Positions 32,676 to 42,526 of a stretch of DNA of 64,000 nt are shown in pieces. Position 1 is the stretch's first letter. Each line of letters starts with the position of its first letter. Source of the DNA: Methylocella tundrae (lineage in GTDB: Bacteria; Pseudomonadota; Alphaproteobacteria; Rhizobiales; Beijerinckiaceae); NCBI RefSeq assembly GCF_038024855.1, contig NZ_CP139089.1, positions 3,809,501 to 3,873,500 of the forward strand, given 5' to 3'. The notes beneath the pieces are model-generated. The model had not been told where the DNA came from. It made no database searches and saw only the letters and a program-made list of their open reading frames with translations. Made by a program: the position numbers and the translations under genes.

Positions 32676-35600
32676 CTAGATTCCAACCGTCGCGAGAAGC
32701 GCCTGACCCTGCTCCAATTTCATTTCTTCGATGGCGCGGCGATATTCCACCGGCATCACTTTGCGGAATTTGTTTTTGTACTCGTCCCAATGGTCGAGGA
32801 TCAGCTTGGCCCGCTCCGAACCGGTGTTGGCGGCATGTTGCGAGATCAGCTGATGGAGACGCTCGGCGTCATAGCGGGTCATGTCGCTCATCACGTCGAC
32901 GCGGCCGTGGGCGTCGAGATCGCCGCCCTGGTGATAGCTGTTTTGCATCACTTCTTCTTCATCGGCGACAGGCTGCAGTTCGACCATTGCAAGGTTGCAG
33001 CGCTCGGCAAATGTGCCTTCCTCGTCGAGCACATAGGCGATGCCGCCCGACATGCCGGCCGCGAAATTGCGTCCCGTCTGGCCGATGACGACGACAATGC
33101 CGCCCGTCATATATTCGCAGCCGTGATCGCCGACGCCCTCAACAACCGCCACCGCGCCGGAATTGCGCACCGCGAAGCGCTCGCCCGCGACGCCGCTGAA
33201 ATAGCTCTCTCCCGCGATTGCGCCATAGAGGGCCGTGTTGCCGACGATAATGGCATCCGTCGCAGCGATGCGTGAACCCGCCGGCGGACGAATGACGATC
33301 CGGCCGCCGGACAATCCCTTGCCGACATAGTCGTTCGCCTGACCTTCGAGTTCAAGCGTGACGCCCGCCGCCAGCCAGGCGCCGAAGCTTTGTCCCGCGG
33401 TTCCCTTGGCGAGGATATGGATCGTGTCGCGCGGCAGCCCCGCATGGCCGTATCGCTTCGCGATCTCGCCCGACAACATGCCGCCGGTGGTGCGGTCGGT
33501 GTTGTGGATCGGCGTTTCGATGACGACTTTCGCGCGCGTCTCGAGCGCGGGCTTGGCCTGCTCGATCAGCTTGCGGTCGAGCGCCTTGTCGAGCCCGTGG
33601 TTCTGCGTGATCGAATGATAGATCGTCTGGTTTGGCGCCGGCTGCGGCTTATGGAAGAGCTTCGAGAAATCGAGCCCGCGCGCCTTCCAGTGGGCGATCG
33701 CCTTTTGCCTGTCGAGCATTTGCATCTGACCGATCATCTCATCGAAGCTGCGATAGCCCATCTGCGCCATCAATCCGCGCACTTCCTCGGCGACGAAGAA
33801 GAAGAAATTGATGACATGTTCGGGCAGGCCGACGAAGCGTCTGCGCAGCACCGGATCCTGCGTCGCGACGCCGACCGGGCACGTGTTCAGATGGCATTTG
33901 CGCATCATGATGCAGCCGGCGGCGATGAGCGGCGCGGTGGCGAAGCCGAATTCATCGGCGCCGAGCAGAGCGCCGATGATGACGTCCCGGCCGGTGCGCA
34001 GGCCCCCGTCGACCTGCACCGCAATGCGCGAGCGCAGCCGGTTGAGGACGAGCGTCTGCTGCGTTTCGGCGAGGCCGATCTCCCACGGGCTGCCGGCGTG
34101 TTTGATCGAGGTCAGGGGCGAGGCGCCCGTGCCGCCCTCGAAGCCGGAGATTGTGACATGATCCGCCCGCGCCTTCGAGACGCCGGCGGCGACCGTGCCG
34201 ACGCCGACCTCCGACACGAGCTTGACCGAGACGAGCGCCTGCGGATTGACGTTTTTCAGATCCGAGATGAGCTGCGCCAGATCCTCGATCGAATAGATGT
34301 CGTGATGGGGCGGCGGTGAAATCAGTCCGACGCCCTGCGTAGAATGGCGCACCTTGGCGATCACCGCGTCGACCTTGTGGCCGGGCAATTGTCCGCCTTC
34401 GCCGGGTTTTGCGCCCTGCGCCATCTTGATCTGAATCATGTCGGCGTTGATGAGATATTCGGTGGTGACGCCGAACCGTCCGGAGGCCACCTGCTTGATG
34501 GCGGAGCGCATGGAATCGCCATTGGGCAGCGGCTTGTAGCGATCGGATTCCTCGCCGCCTTCGCCGGTGTTCGACTTGCCGCCGATGCGGTTCATGGCGA
34601 TCGCCAGCGTGGTGTGAGCCTCGCGCGAAATCGAGCCATAGGACATGGCGCCGGTGGCGAAGCGCCGCACGATCGTCGCGGCGGATTCGACCTCCTCGAT
34701 CGGCACGGGCGAGCGGCCGTCTTCCTCCGCCGATTTGATGCGGAACAAAGACCGGATGGTCAGAGGCTGTTCGCTCTCGTCGTTCAGAAGCGCGGCATAG
34801 GCTTTGTAGGTCTCGGGGTTGTTGCCGCGCACAGCATGCTGCAGCAGCGTCACCGATTGCGGCGACCAGGAATGCGCCTCGCCGCGAATGCGGTAGGCGT
34901 AATCGCCGCCAACGCTCAGCGCGTTGCGATAGACGGGCGAATCGCCGAACGCATCCTTGTGCCGGCGCACCGTTTCCTGCGCGATCTCGGCGAGGCCGAC
35001 GCCGCCGATCTGCGTCGCCGTGCCGGTGAAATATTTCGCCACGAAATCATCGGCGAGGCCGACCGCGTCGAAGATCTGCGCGCCGCAATAGGACTGGTAG
35101 GTCGAAATGCCCATCTTCGACATGACTTTGAGCAAGCCCTTGTCGATCGATTTGATGAAGCGCTTGCACGCCTCATAACCATCGACTTCTTCCGGGAACT
35201 CGTCCGCCATGGCGGCGATCGTCTCGAAGGCGAGATAGGGATTGATCGCCTCCGCGCCATAGCCTGCGAGCAGCGCGAAATGATGCACCTCTCGCGCTTC
35301 GCCTGTCTCGACGACGAGGCCGACCGACGTGCGAAGTCCCTTGCGAATCAGATGATGATGCACGGCGGCGGTCGCGAGCAGAGCCGGGATCGGAATGCGG
35401 TCGGGGCCGGCGAGGCGATCGGACAGAATGATGATGTTGAAGCCGCTTTTCACCGCCTGATCGGCGCGATCGCCAAGGCGCGCCAGAGCTTCGCCCATGC
35501 CATCGGCGCCCGCTTCCGCCTTATAGGTGATGTCCAGCGTCTTGGTGTCGAAGGCTTCCTCCAAATGGCCGATCGAGCGGATCTTCTCGAGATCGCTGTT

Positions 35601-37406
35601 GGTCAGAATCGGCTGGCGGACTTCGAGCCGCTTCAGCTTCGAATTGCCCTCATGATCCAGAATGTTCGGCCGCGGCCCGATGAAGGAGACGAGGCTCATC
35701 ACCAGCTCCTCGCGGATTGGATCGATCGGCGGGTTGGTCACCTGGGCAAAATTCTGCTTGAAATAGGTGTAGAGCGGCTTTGAGCCTGAAGACAGCGCCG
35801 AGATCGGCGTGTCCGTCCCCATCGAACCGACGGCCTCCTGGCCGGTCGCCGCCATCGGCGCCATCAGGATTGCGAGATCCTCCTGCGTGTAGCCGAACGC
35901 CTGCTGACGGTCGAGCAAAGACACGTCGGTGCGGGTCGAGCGCGGCTCGACATGGGCGAGGTCTTCGAGGAAGATCTGCGTATTCTTCAGCCATTCGGCA
36001 TAAGGATGCGACGTCGCAAGCGCATTTTTCATCTCGTCATCGGAGATGATGCGGCCCTGCTCGAGATCGACGAGCAGCATCTTGCCGGGCTGCAGGCGCC
36101 ATTTGGCGATAATGCGCTCTTCCGGGATCGGCAGCACGCCGACTTCCGAGGCGAGCACCACCAGCCCGTCGTCGGTGACGATGTAGCGCGCCGGCCGCAG
36201 GCCGTTGCGATCGAGCGTCGCGCCGATCTGCCGCCCGTCCGTGAAGGCGACGGCGGCGGGGCCGTCCCACGGCTCCATCATGGTGGCGTGATATTCGTAA
36301 AAGGCGCGCCGCGCCTCGTTCATCAGAGGATTGCCGGTCCAGGCTTCCGGAATCAGCATCATCATCGCATGGGCGAGCGAATAGCCCCCCTGCACGAGGA
36401 ATTCGAGCGCATTATCGAAACAGGCCGTATCGGACTGGCCCTCATAGGAAATCGGCCAGAGCTTTGAAATGTCATTGCCGAATAGGCCGGACGCGACCGA
36501 GGCCTGGCGCGCGGCCATCCAGTTGACGTTGCCGCGCAGGGTGTTGATCTCGCCATTGTGGGCGACCATCCGGTAGGGATGCGACAGCGACCAGGTCGGG
36601 AAGGTGTTGGTCGAAAAGCGCTGATGCACCAATGCGAGCGCCGAGACGAAGCTTGGGTCGGCGAGATCCTTGTAATAATGGCCGAGCTGTCCGGCCAGCA
36701 GCAATCCCTTATAGACTACGGTCCGCGACGACAGCGAAACCGGATAAAAGCCCGAGACCCGCGGGTCGCCGAGCTCATGCACGGTATTCGAGATGACTTT
36801 GCGCAGGATGAAAAGCCGCCTCTCGAAGGCTGTCTGGTCTTCGACGTGAGGGCCCCGCTGGATGAAAATCTGCCGGCTCACCGGCTCGGTCGGCTTGACG
36901 CTCTCGCCGAGGTCCGAAGAATCGATTGGCGTGTCGCGCCAGCCGAGAAAAATCTGGCCCTCATCGGCGATCACTTTCTCGATGATGGTCTCGACGATTT
37001 TGCGCCCTTCGGGATCGCGCGGAAGAAATAGCGCGCCGATGGCGTATTCGCCGGGCGCGGGCAGTTCGAACCCGAGCTCGCGCGCTTTCCCCGCGAAGAA
37101 TTCGTGCGGAATCTGCACCAGCATGCCGCAGCCGTCGCCGGCCTTGGGGTCGGCCCCGACCGCGCCGCGATGATCGATGTTGAGCAGGATCTGAAGTCCC
37201 ATCTCAATGATCTCGTGCGACTTCCGGTTATTCATATTCGCGACGAAACCAACGCCGCAGGCGTCGTGCTCTCGCATGGGCGAATAAAGACCTTGCTCTG
37301 GCGGCAGTCCCGGATCGCGCGCGCTCAAGGCCACAGCGCTCGTAGCAAGGCCGCTCGACGCGAGAGAGGAGTGACGGGAGGCGGCCGGGTCAATGGAATC
37401 GGTCAT
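32676..37406 (-). CDS. gltB: Glutamate synthase (NADPH) large chain
   Basis: Makes glutamate from glutamine and 2-oxoglutarate, the main ammonium-assimilation output together with glutamine synthetase. The 1576-residue chain has a propeptide of about 49 residues before the N-terminal nucleophile Cys ([14 protein letters not shown]). The class II amidase follows, then the central domain, the FMN domain ([16 protein letters not shown]...) and the 3Fe-4S motif [20 protein letters not shown]. The C-terminal GXGXG helix repeats end the chain. It is followed by gltD. The glnK-amtB pair elsewhere in the window belongs to the same nitrogen circuit. Confidence 0.98.
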   Translation of the reverse strand: MTDSIDPAASRHSSLASSGLATSAVALSARDPGLPPEQGLYSPMREHDACGVGFVANMNNRKSHEIIEMGLQILLNIDHRGAVGADPKAGDGCGMLVQIPHEFFAGKARELGFELPAPGEYAIGALFLPRDPEGRKIVETIIEKVIADEGQIFLGWRDTPIDSSDLGESVKPTEPVSRQIFIQRGPHVEDQTAFERRLFILRKVISNTVHELGDPRVSGFYPVSLSSRTVVYKGLLLAGQLGHYYKDLADPSFVSALALVHQRFSTNTFPTWSLSHPYRMVAHNGEINTLRGNVNWMAARQASVASGLFGNDISKLWPISYEGQSDTACFDNALEFLVQGGYSLAHAMMMLIPEAWTGNPLMNEARRAFYEYHATMMEPWDGPAAVAFTDGRQIGATLDRNGLRPARYIVTDDGLVVLASEVGVLPIPEERIIAKWRLQPGKMLLVDLEQGRIISDDEMKNALATSHPYAEWLKNTQIFLEDLAHVEPRSTRTDVSLLDRQQAFGYTQEDLAILMAPMAATGQEAVGSMGTDTPISALSSGSKPLYTYFKQNFAQVTNPPIDPIREELVMSLVSFIGPRPNILDHEGNSKLKRLEVRQPILTNSDLEKIRSIGHLEEAFDTKTLDITYKAEAGADGMGEALARLGDRADQAVKSGFNIIILSDRLAGPDRIPIPALLATAAVHHHLIRKGLRTSVGLVVETGEAREVHHFALLAGYGAEAINPYLAFETIAAMADEFPEEVDGYEACKRFIKSIDKGLLKVMSKMGISTYQSYCGAQIFDAVGLADDFVAKYFTGTATQIGGVGLAEIAQETVRRHKDAFGDSPVYRNALSVGGDYAYRIRGEAHSWSPQSVTLLQHAVRGNNPETYKAYAALLNDESEQPLTIRSLFRIKSAEEDGRSPVPIEEVESAATIVRRFATGAMSYGSISREAHTTLAIAMNRIGGKSNTGEGGEESDRYKPLPNGDSMRSAIKQVASGRFGVTTEYLINADMIQIKMAQGAKPGEGGQLPGHKVDAVIAKVRHSTQGVGLISPPPHHDIYSIEDLAQLISDLKNVNPQALVSVKLVSEVGVGTVAAGVSKARADHVTISGFEGGTGASPLTSIKHAGSPWEIGLAETQQTLVLNRLRSRIAVQVDGGLRTGRDVIIGALLGADEFGFATAPLIAAGCIMMRKCHLNTCPVGVATQDPVLRRRFVGLPEHVINFFFFVAEEVRGLMAQMGYRSFDEMIGQMQMLDRQKAIAHWKARGLDFSKLFHKPQPAPNQTIYHSITQNHGLDKALDRKLIEQAKPALETRAKVVIETPIHNTDRTTGGMLSGEIAKRYGHAGLPRDTIHILAKGTAGQSFGAWLAAGVTLELEGQANDYVGKGLSGGRIVIRPPAGSRIAATDAIIVGNTALYGAIAGESYFSGVAGERFAVRNSGAVAVVEGVGDHGCEYMTGGIVVVIGQTGRNFAAGMSGGIAYVLDEEGTFAERCNLAMVELQPVADEEEVMQNSYHQGGDLDAHGRVDVMSDMTRYDAERLHQLISQHAANTGSERAKLILDHWDEYKNKFRKVMPVEYRRAIEEMKLEQGQALLATVGI

Positions 37407-38010
37407 ATCTTACCTCTCTCAGGAATTGTGAAGCGCCCGCCGACGGCCCTTCGCGAAGCGGGCCGGCGTCGGCGAAACAGCGAGCAGCCGGTTGAACTGT
37501 CAGCGCGCAGCATCGCTTCGGCATTGGATCGCCCTCGGTCATGGTCTCTTTGGCGCGCATGGTTCCTCTCGCGCGGTCTTTCGCCGCTGTCGCATCGCCC
37601 GCGGACGATAGCCCTTATTATTTCGACCCTCAACGAGCGTGCGTCCGCGACAAGACCGGAAGCAGGCGAGAAGAATGCTCAGCCTGCGCCGAGCCGCCAG
37701 ACGGAGATGTTTCCATGGAGAACATGGCCAGGCCGGCGCGCCGCGGATAGCGGAAACACGTCAGTATCACTGTCCTATCCGGAATGGGAAAATAGGTCAT
37801 TTGATCGGCGTTAACAAGAGGGCTGCGCCGCGATGGGCGTCGTTTCCTCAGTATGGCGGCGCAATAGAGTTTGATTTTCTCAAATCCTGGCCAATCTTAG
37901 CAAATTGGATGCCATAACTTGCGCCCGCGACGCCGCGCCAGCTTGACCGATAACCGCCGCAGCGTTCTGCTGTTGGTCGGCGAGCCGTCTTGCCAGAATT
38001 ATGAGGCCCA
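37407..38010. other. Intergenic region between gltB and threonine aldolase
   Basis: About 600 bp without a gene I can support. Near the gltB end, 37435-37474 can fold as a GC hairpin (GCCGACGGCCC with GGGCCGGCGTCGGC) within the gltB leader, which may be an attenuator. The right half (37780-37920) is AT-richer and probably holds promoters. Short ORFs in it have no recognisable family. Confidence 0.35.
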
Positions 38011-39060
38011 ATGGATTTTACGAGCGACAATGCCGCCGGCGTCAGTCAGCCGATCTTCAACGCGATGATGGCGGCGAATCAGGGGGCCTCTCCCGCTTAT
38101 GGCGCGGATCCGTTCACGGCCAAAGCCGTCGCCCTCCTGAGCGCCGTCTTCGAAACCGATGTCGCCGTCTTTCTCGTTGCGACGGGCACCGCCGCGAACG
38201 CGCTCGCGCTCGGCGCTCTTTGCCCGCCCTGGGGAGCCGTCTTCTGTCACGAGACGGCGCATGTCATGGAGGATGAATGCGGCGCGCCGGAAATGTTCAC
38301 GGGAGGCGCGAAGCTGATCGGCGTCAAGGGACGCGCGGGCAAGATCGCGGCGAAGGATCTCTCGGCGGCTCTCAAAGCCTTTCCGCGCGGACTCGTGAAA
38401 CAGGTCCAGCCCGCGGCTTTGTCGCTGTCTCAGGCGACAGAGTGCGGCGCCGTCTATAGCTGCGGCGAGCTGGGCGAGCTTTCGGCGATCGCGCATGCAG
38501 CCGGCCTTGGCGTGCACATGGATGGCGCGCGTTTCGCCAACGCATTGACGACTCTTGACTGCGCGCCTGCTGAAATGAGCTGGAAAGCCGGGATCGACGT
38601 GCTTTCCTTCGGGGCGACGAAGAACGGCGCGCTGGCCTGCGAGGCGGTGCTCGTTTTCGATCCAGCCAAGGCGCACACGCTGCCCTTTCAGCGCAAACGG
38701 AGCGGCCATACGGTCTCGAAGGGGCGTTTTCTCGGCGCGCAGATGGCGGCTTATCTCGAGGATGGCCATTGGCTCGTCAACGCCCGCACAGCCAATGAGC
38801 ATGCGGCCCGTCTGGCGGCGGGTCTCGCCAGGGCGCCAGGCGCGCGACTGCCCTGGCCGAGGCAGGCGAATGAGGTCTTTGCATTTCTGCCGGGGAAGAC
38901 CGACGCGGCCCTGCGAGCGGCGGGCGTTCGCTATTATGACTGGACCATGCGCGATTTCGGCGAGCAGCGCGCGGAAGACGAAGTCTTCGTCCGGCTGGTG
39001 ACGTCCTTTGCAACCTCGGCGTCGGATGTCGAAAAGCTGATCGCACTCGCAGGAGGCTGA
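38011..39060 (+). CDS. ltaE: Low-specificity L-threonine aldolase
   Basis: PLP-dependent fold-type I enzyme that splits threonine/allo-threonine into glycine and acetaldehyde. The 349-residue protein shows FTSDNAAGVSQPI at the N-terminus, HMDGARFANAL with the PLP Asp, and the Schiff-base lysine in LSFGATKNGALACEA. These match the beta-eliminating lyase family. It stands alone, followed by a terminator that belongs to the opposite strand. Confidence 0.94.
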   Translation: MDFTSDNAAGVSQPIFNAMMAANQGASPAYGADPFTAKAVALLSAVFETDVAVFLVATGTAANALALGALCPPWGAVFCHETAHVMEDECGAPEMFTGGAKLIGVKGRAGKIAAKDLSAALKAFPRGLVKQVQPAALSLSQATECGAVYSCGELGELSAIAHAAGLGVHMDGARFANALTTLDCAPAEMSWKAGIDVLSFGATKNGALACEAVLVFDPAKAHTLPFQRKRSGHTVSKGRFLGAQMAAYLEDGHWLVNARTANEHAARLAAGLARAPGARLPWPRQANEVFAFLPGKTDAALRAAGVRYYDWTMRDFGEQRAEDEVFVRLVTSFATSASDVEKLIALAGG

Positions 39061-39071
39061 GCTTTGAATCC

Positions 39072-39103
39072 AAAAAAAAAAAGGCGCCTCGAATGAGGCG
39101 CCT
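39072..39103 (-). terminator. Rho-independent terminator of the Hsp20 gene
   Basis: Read on the minus strand, AGGCGCCTC (39103-39095) and GAGGCGCCT (39090-39082) form a perfect nine-base stem with a four-base loop, followed by a run of ten or more T (plus-strand A run 39072-39082). It lies about 110 bp after the Hsp20 stop. The plus strand lacks a T run, so it does not serve ltaE well. Confidence 0.88.
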
Positions 39104-39211
39104 CGAATCGCTCCCGGCGGGAACTCTTCTTTCGGAACAGAGAGCTGATCCAGCTTCGGTTCGGCTGAATTCAATCTTCCTCCAGCCCGATTGACTCCAA
39201 TCTTGCGGAAA

Positions 39212-39691
39212 TCAGGCGGCTTGCTGCGCTGAGACGATCTGAGGGCCGGCTTCCGCCTTGGCCGCGCCGATCGGGATTTGACGCGGTTTGCGCGCTTCCG
39301 GAACTTCCCGCAGCAGGTCGATGTGAAGCAGGCCGTTTTCGAGGCTGGCGTTGGTTACGTGAACATGCTCCGCGAGCTGGAACCGGCGCTCGAAGGAGCG
39401 GGACGCAATGCCGCGATAGAGCACCTCGGCCTTGGGAGCTTCCCCTTCAGCCTGCGCGCCACGCGCGCCGCGAACGCTCAGAGTATTATCCCGGGTCTCG
39501 ACCGAGAGATCCTTTTCGGCAAAGCCCGCGACGGCGATGGAAATCCGATAGGAATCTTCGCCCGTGCGTTCGATGTCATAGGGCGGGTAGCTCGGCGCGG
39601 CGTCATAGCCGGCGGCCTGGTCGATCATGTTGAACAGGCGGTCGAACCCAATCGTCGAGCGATAAAGGGGAGAAAGATCAAACTGGCGCAT
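39212..39691 (-). CDS. ibpA: IbpA-type small heat-shock protein (Hsp20)
   Basis: ATP-independent holdase that binds unfolding proteins. The 159 residues begin MRQFDLSPLYRSTIGFDRLF, the class A (IbpA-like) N-terminus of rhizobial small HSPs. The alpha-crystallin domain spans residues about 35-130 with YRISIAVAGFAEKDL and the GLLHIDL strand; the C-terminal IXI-type motif reads RQIPI. I start at 39691 because AGGAGG is eight bases before it, while an ATG at 39697 touches it. The upstream region has a good RpoH-type promoter and a ROSE-like leader, so expression is predicted to be heat-induced at both transcription and translation. Confidence 0.95.
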   Translation of the reverse strand: MRQFDLSPLYRSTIGFDRLFNMIDQAAGYDAAPSYPPYDIERTGEDSYRISIAVAGFAEKDLSVETRDNTLSVRGARGAQAEGEAPKAEVLYRGIASRSFERRFQLAEHVHVTNASLENGLLHIDLLREVPEARKPRQIPIGAAKAEAGPQIVSAQQAA

Positions 39692-39796
39692 CTGCATATC
39701 CTCCTTGAATTGAAGCGACACGTTCTCAAGGCGGCCACCGTGGAGTTTCTTGCTCCAAACCTGGCCGGCTTTGCGCGTCCGTAAGCGGCCCGCGCA
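39692..39796 (-). ncRNA. Candidate ROSE-type RNA thermometer in the ibpA leader
   Basis: The roughly 100-nt leader read on the minus strand contains a long hairpin: GGCCA...TGGCC outer arms (plus 39762-39766 and 39733-39737) and TGGAG-CAAGAAA-CTCCA inner arms (plus 39757-39753 and 39745-39741). Next comes UCGCU, fitting the UYGCU box of ROSE elements, followed after eight bases by AAGGAGGAU containing the ribosome-binding site. In ROSE elements this box pairs with the site through non-canonical pairs that melt on heating. Gene type, position and motif all fit; a covariance search would settle it. Confidence 0.65.
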
Positions 39797-39802
39797 AAAA
39801 TG

Positions 39803-39830
39803 ATGTAAGAAATGGGCTGCCCGTTGCAAG
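39803..39830 (-). promoter_or_regulatory. RpoH (sigma-32) promoter of ibpA
   Basis: On the minus strand CTTG (plus 39827-39830) is followed after exactly 17 bases by CTTACAT (plus 39803-39809). The alphaproteobacterial RpoH consensus is CTTG-N17-CYTATNT, so only one fixed position deviates. Predicted transcription begins near 39796, about 100 nt before the ibpA start. Confidence 0.7.
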
Positions 39831-40020
39831 AGGGACGAAGCCTTGCTTCAAAAATTGGCGGGGAGCGCGCGCTCACCGAAGCCGGATTGCGTTGGCGCGC
39901 CAACTCAATCTTGCCTGGGACTCTTTGATTTCGCATTATTTTCATTCGCGGAACCGGCATCTGCTTTTCGGAAATGATGCCTGGCTTCAGCCAATTGCGA
40001 AGATTGACACGGATTGGACG

Positions 40021-41019
40021 ATGAACCTTTGCATCACCGAGGCGAACCCCATCCCGCCTGGCGCCGTCGTGTCCCGGATCCGGACGAAGGACGGTATCGC
40101 TCTGCGCGTCGCGCGGTGGAGTTGCGGCGAGACATGCGCCGGCACCGTGACGATCCTTCCCGGCCGGGCCGAATTCATCGAAAAATATGCTGAGGTCGTC
40201 GCGGAATTGCTCGCCCGGAACTTCGACGTCGTCGTCATGGACTGGCGCGGGCAAGGCGGCTCGGATCGCCTGACTTCGCACCCCGGGAAGGGCCATGTCG
40301 GGCATTTTTCCGCTTATCAACATGATCTCGAAGCCTTGCGTAGCGAAATCCTCGAACCGTTCGGACGGCTGCCGTTTTTTGCGCTCGGCCATTCGATGGC
40401 CGGCGCCATTCTGCTCGATCAGGCGCGCGCCGGGCGCTCGGCCTTCGAGCGCATTGTGCTCACCGCTCCGATGATCGATCTCTATCAGCTTCGCTTCGCC
40501 CGACTTGCACATGGGCTTGCGCGCGGCCTTGCCGGGCTCGGCCTTGGCCGCGCTTTCGCGCCGGGGGCGGGCGGCGCAACGCCGTATCTGGCGCGATCCT
40601 TTAGCGGAAATGTCCTGACCTCGGACCATCTTCGCTTCGGCCGTGTCGCATCGGTCGTCGCGGCCTGGCCGGAGATTGCAATTGGCGCCCCGACGATCGG
40701 TTGGGCCAATGCGGCGTTTCGCCTGATGGGGCGTTTCAGGGACGCGGAATATCCCCGCCGGGTTTTGACGCCGGTCCTGATCATCGGCGCCGGCGCGGAC
40801 GCCGTTGTCGACACGCGGGCGACGGAAGCATTCGCCAGCCGGTTGAAGGCCGGCCGCTGCATTACGCTGCGCCACGCGCAACACGAGATCATGCTCGAAA
40901 GGGACGCCATACGCGAACAGTTCTGGGCGGCGTTCGACGCCTTTGTTCCAGGTTCGCTCAAAGGCGTCGATCCCTTTGCGACAAGTCTCGCATCAGCGTC
41001 GGCGCGCGACGACGCATGA
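40021..41019 (+). CDS. Alpha/beta hydrolase, lysophospholipase-like
   Basis: A 332-residue serine hydrolase of the PldB/monoglyceride-lipase type. The nucleophile elbow is ALGHSMAGAIL; the acid is probably Asp in GAGADAVVD and the histidine lies in RHAQHEIMLE. The strand VVVMDWRGQGGSDR precedes the nucleophile as in lysophospholipase L2. No signal peptide is seen. I start at 40021 (MNLCITEANPIPPG); the frame is open 43 codons further upstream without family support. Substrate is not determinable. A GNAT gene follows after 94 bp. Confidence 0.87.
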   Translation: MNLCITEANPIPPGAVVSRIRTKDGIALRVARWSCGETCAGTVTILPGRAEFIEKYAEVVAELLARNFDVVVMDWRGQGGSDRLTSHPGKGHVGHFSAYQHDLEALRSEILEPFGRLPFFALGHSMAGAILLDQARAGRSAFERIVLTAPMIDLYQLRFARLAHGLARGLAGLGLGRAFAPGAGGATPYLARSFSGNVLTSDHLRFGRVASVVAAWPEIAIGAPTIGWANAAFRLMGRFRDAEYPRRVLTPVLIIGAGADAVVDTRATEAFASRLKAGRCITLRHAQHEIMLERDAIREQFWAAFDAFVPGSLKGVDPFATSLASASARDDA

Positions 41020-41113
41020 GGCTAAGACGCGGCCGAGGAGAAAATTCGATGGTTCCGCGTCGCCGTGATGGGACCTGCGCCGTCCCGGTCGCCGGGGCGC
41101 GGCGCGCTGGAGG

Positions 41114-41662
41114 ATGAGCGTGGAGCAGCTACGAAACTATCTCGCCGAAAGGACCCTGAAGGATGGAACGATCGTCGCCGTCCGGGCGGTCCGCCCTGAC
41201 GACGGGCCTAAAATTCACAAGGCATTCAAGGGTCTTAGTCCCGATACGGTCTATAGCCGGTTCTTCGGGCACAAGAGCGACGTCAGCGACGCCGAACTCT
41301 CCCATATAACGGGGGTCGACTTTGATCGCGATGTCGCTTTGCTGGTCACGACCGGCAAAGGCGAAGACGAGATGGTTATCGGCGGAGCGAGTTACTTCGC
41401 GATCGATCCGGCCCATCCGCTGAATAGCGCCGACCTCGCCTTTACGGTGGAAGAGGAATATCAGGGGCTTGGCCTCGCGAGCGACCTCTTGCGGCGGCTC
41501 ATTGAGATTGCGCGGCAAAAAGGCGTCGCGCGGCTGGAAGCCGATGTGCTGGCTGACAACCAGCCGATGCTCGCCGTCTTCCGCCATGCCGACGCGCCGG
41601 TGAGGCTGCGTCGCGAAGACGATATCATTCATGTGACGCTCGCCTTAGATGCGGCGAAATGA
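41114..41662 (+). CDS. GNAT-family acetyltransferase
   Basis: A 182-residue acyltransferase resembling the stand-alone version of the C-terminal domain of bacterial protein acetyltransferases (the YfiQ/Pat group): LKDGTIVAVRAVRPDDGPKI and then SPDTVYSRFFGHKSDVSD, followed by the acetyl-CoA loop EEEYQGLGLASDLLRRLI. Such proteins may acetylate other enzymes, often acyl-CoA synthetases; whether this one acts on the acs product at 49 kb is speculation. The GGAGG site touches the ATG at 41114 and is six bases before a GTG at 41120, so translation may really begin two codons later. Confidence 0.87.
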   Translation: MSVEQLRNYLAERTLKDGTIVAVRAVRPDDGPKIHKAFKGLSPDTVYSRFFGHKSDVSDAELSHITGVDFDRDVALLVTTGKGEDEMVIGGASYFAIDPAHPLNSADLAFTVEEEYQGLGLASDLLRRLIEIARQKGVARLEADVLADNQPMLAVFRHADAPVRLRREDDIIHVTLALDAAK

Positions 41663-41745
41663 CCGCGTTTTTCACGCCTCAAAGCGCGCGTCCGGCAAGC
41701 TAACAGCGGCCAGGAGGGCCGCTGCGCTCAGGTAATGTGGGTTGT

Positions 41746-42366
41746 TCAGAGAACGACGACCGGAGCGCCGACTTTGACGCGCTCGTAAAGGTCGACGACG
41801 TCGTCGTTGAGCAGCCGGATGCAGCCCGACGAGACCGCCTGGCCGATCGTATCCGGCTCGTTGGTGCCGTGGATGCGATACATCGTGTCGCCGTGGCCAT
41901 TGTAAAGATACATCGCGCGCGCGCCGAGGGGATTGGCGATGCCGCCAACCATCGTTCTCGGCAGCTCGGGGCGGCGCTTCAGCATGGCGGCGGGCGGCGT
42001 CCACGTCGGCCATTCGGCGCGGCGTCCGATATAGGCGCGTCCTTGCCAGCCAAAGCCATCGCGGCCGACGCCGACGTCATAGCGCATCGCCTGACCGCCT
42101 TCGAGCGAGAGATAAAGATAGCGATTCTTGGTGTCGATCGTGATCGTGCCGGGCTTTTCCTCGGTTGGATCTGGCACCAGCGCGCGCGTCGGCGCGACCT
42201 CGCGGTTGAGCTCGGTTGGAAGACTGGCTTGCTGCGTCTGCGCCGCCGGCTGCCCCTGTCCCCGCACGAGGCTGGAGGAGGACCCAGAGTCAAAAGCCTG
42301 CGCGCCCGTCGCCATCAGCACGGCGGCTGCGGCCGCGGAAAAAAGAACGTTCTTTATCATGACCAT
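41746..42366 (-). CDS. L,D-transpeptidase (YkuD/ErfK family), second copy
   Basis: About 206 residues with signal peptide (ending AQA) and a short Ser/Gln-rich linker instead of the long Tyr/Pro linker of the first copy. The YkuD domain starts TITIDTKNRYLYLSL and has the catalytic segment RIHGTNEPDTIGQAVSSGC then IRL. It shares most of the motif regions with the transpeptidase at 30.2 kb (AEWPTWTPP, NPLGARAMYL), so the two are paralogues. Start at the ATG 42366; an ATG two codons later also fits. Confidence 0.92.
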   Translation of the reverse strand: MVMIKNVLFSAAAAAVLMATGAQAFDSGSSSSLVRGQGQPAAQTQQASLPTELNREVAPTRALVPDPTEEKPGTITIDTKNRYLYLSLEGGQAMRYDVGVGRDGFGWQGRAYIGRRAEWPTWTPPAAMLKRRPELPRTMVGGIANPLGARAMYLYNGHGDTMYRIHGTNEPDTIGQAVSSGCIRLLNDDVVDLYERVKVGAPVVVL

Positions 42367-42526
42367 TGCCAAAAACCCCCGTCCAACAGCATCGAGGACA
42401 TAAGACTGCCAATCCAACGCCCAAGCTGTGCGGTTTGTTCCAGATCAATGGCAAAGATTTCGCATTCCAGCCATCAAATCGACGTCGTTTCGACGAATGC
42501 GGCGACATCCGCGCCGCCGATTTAGC

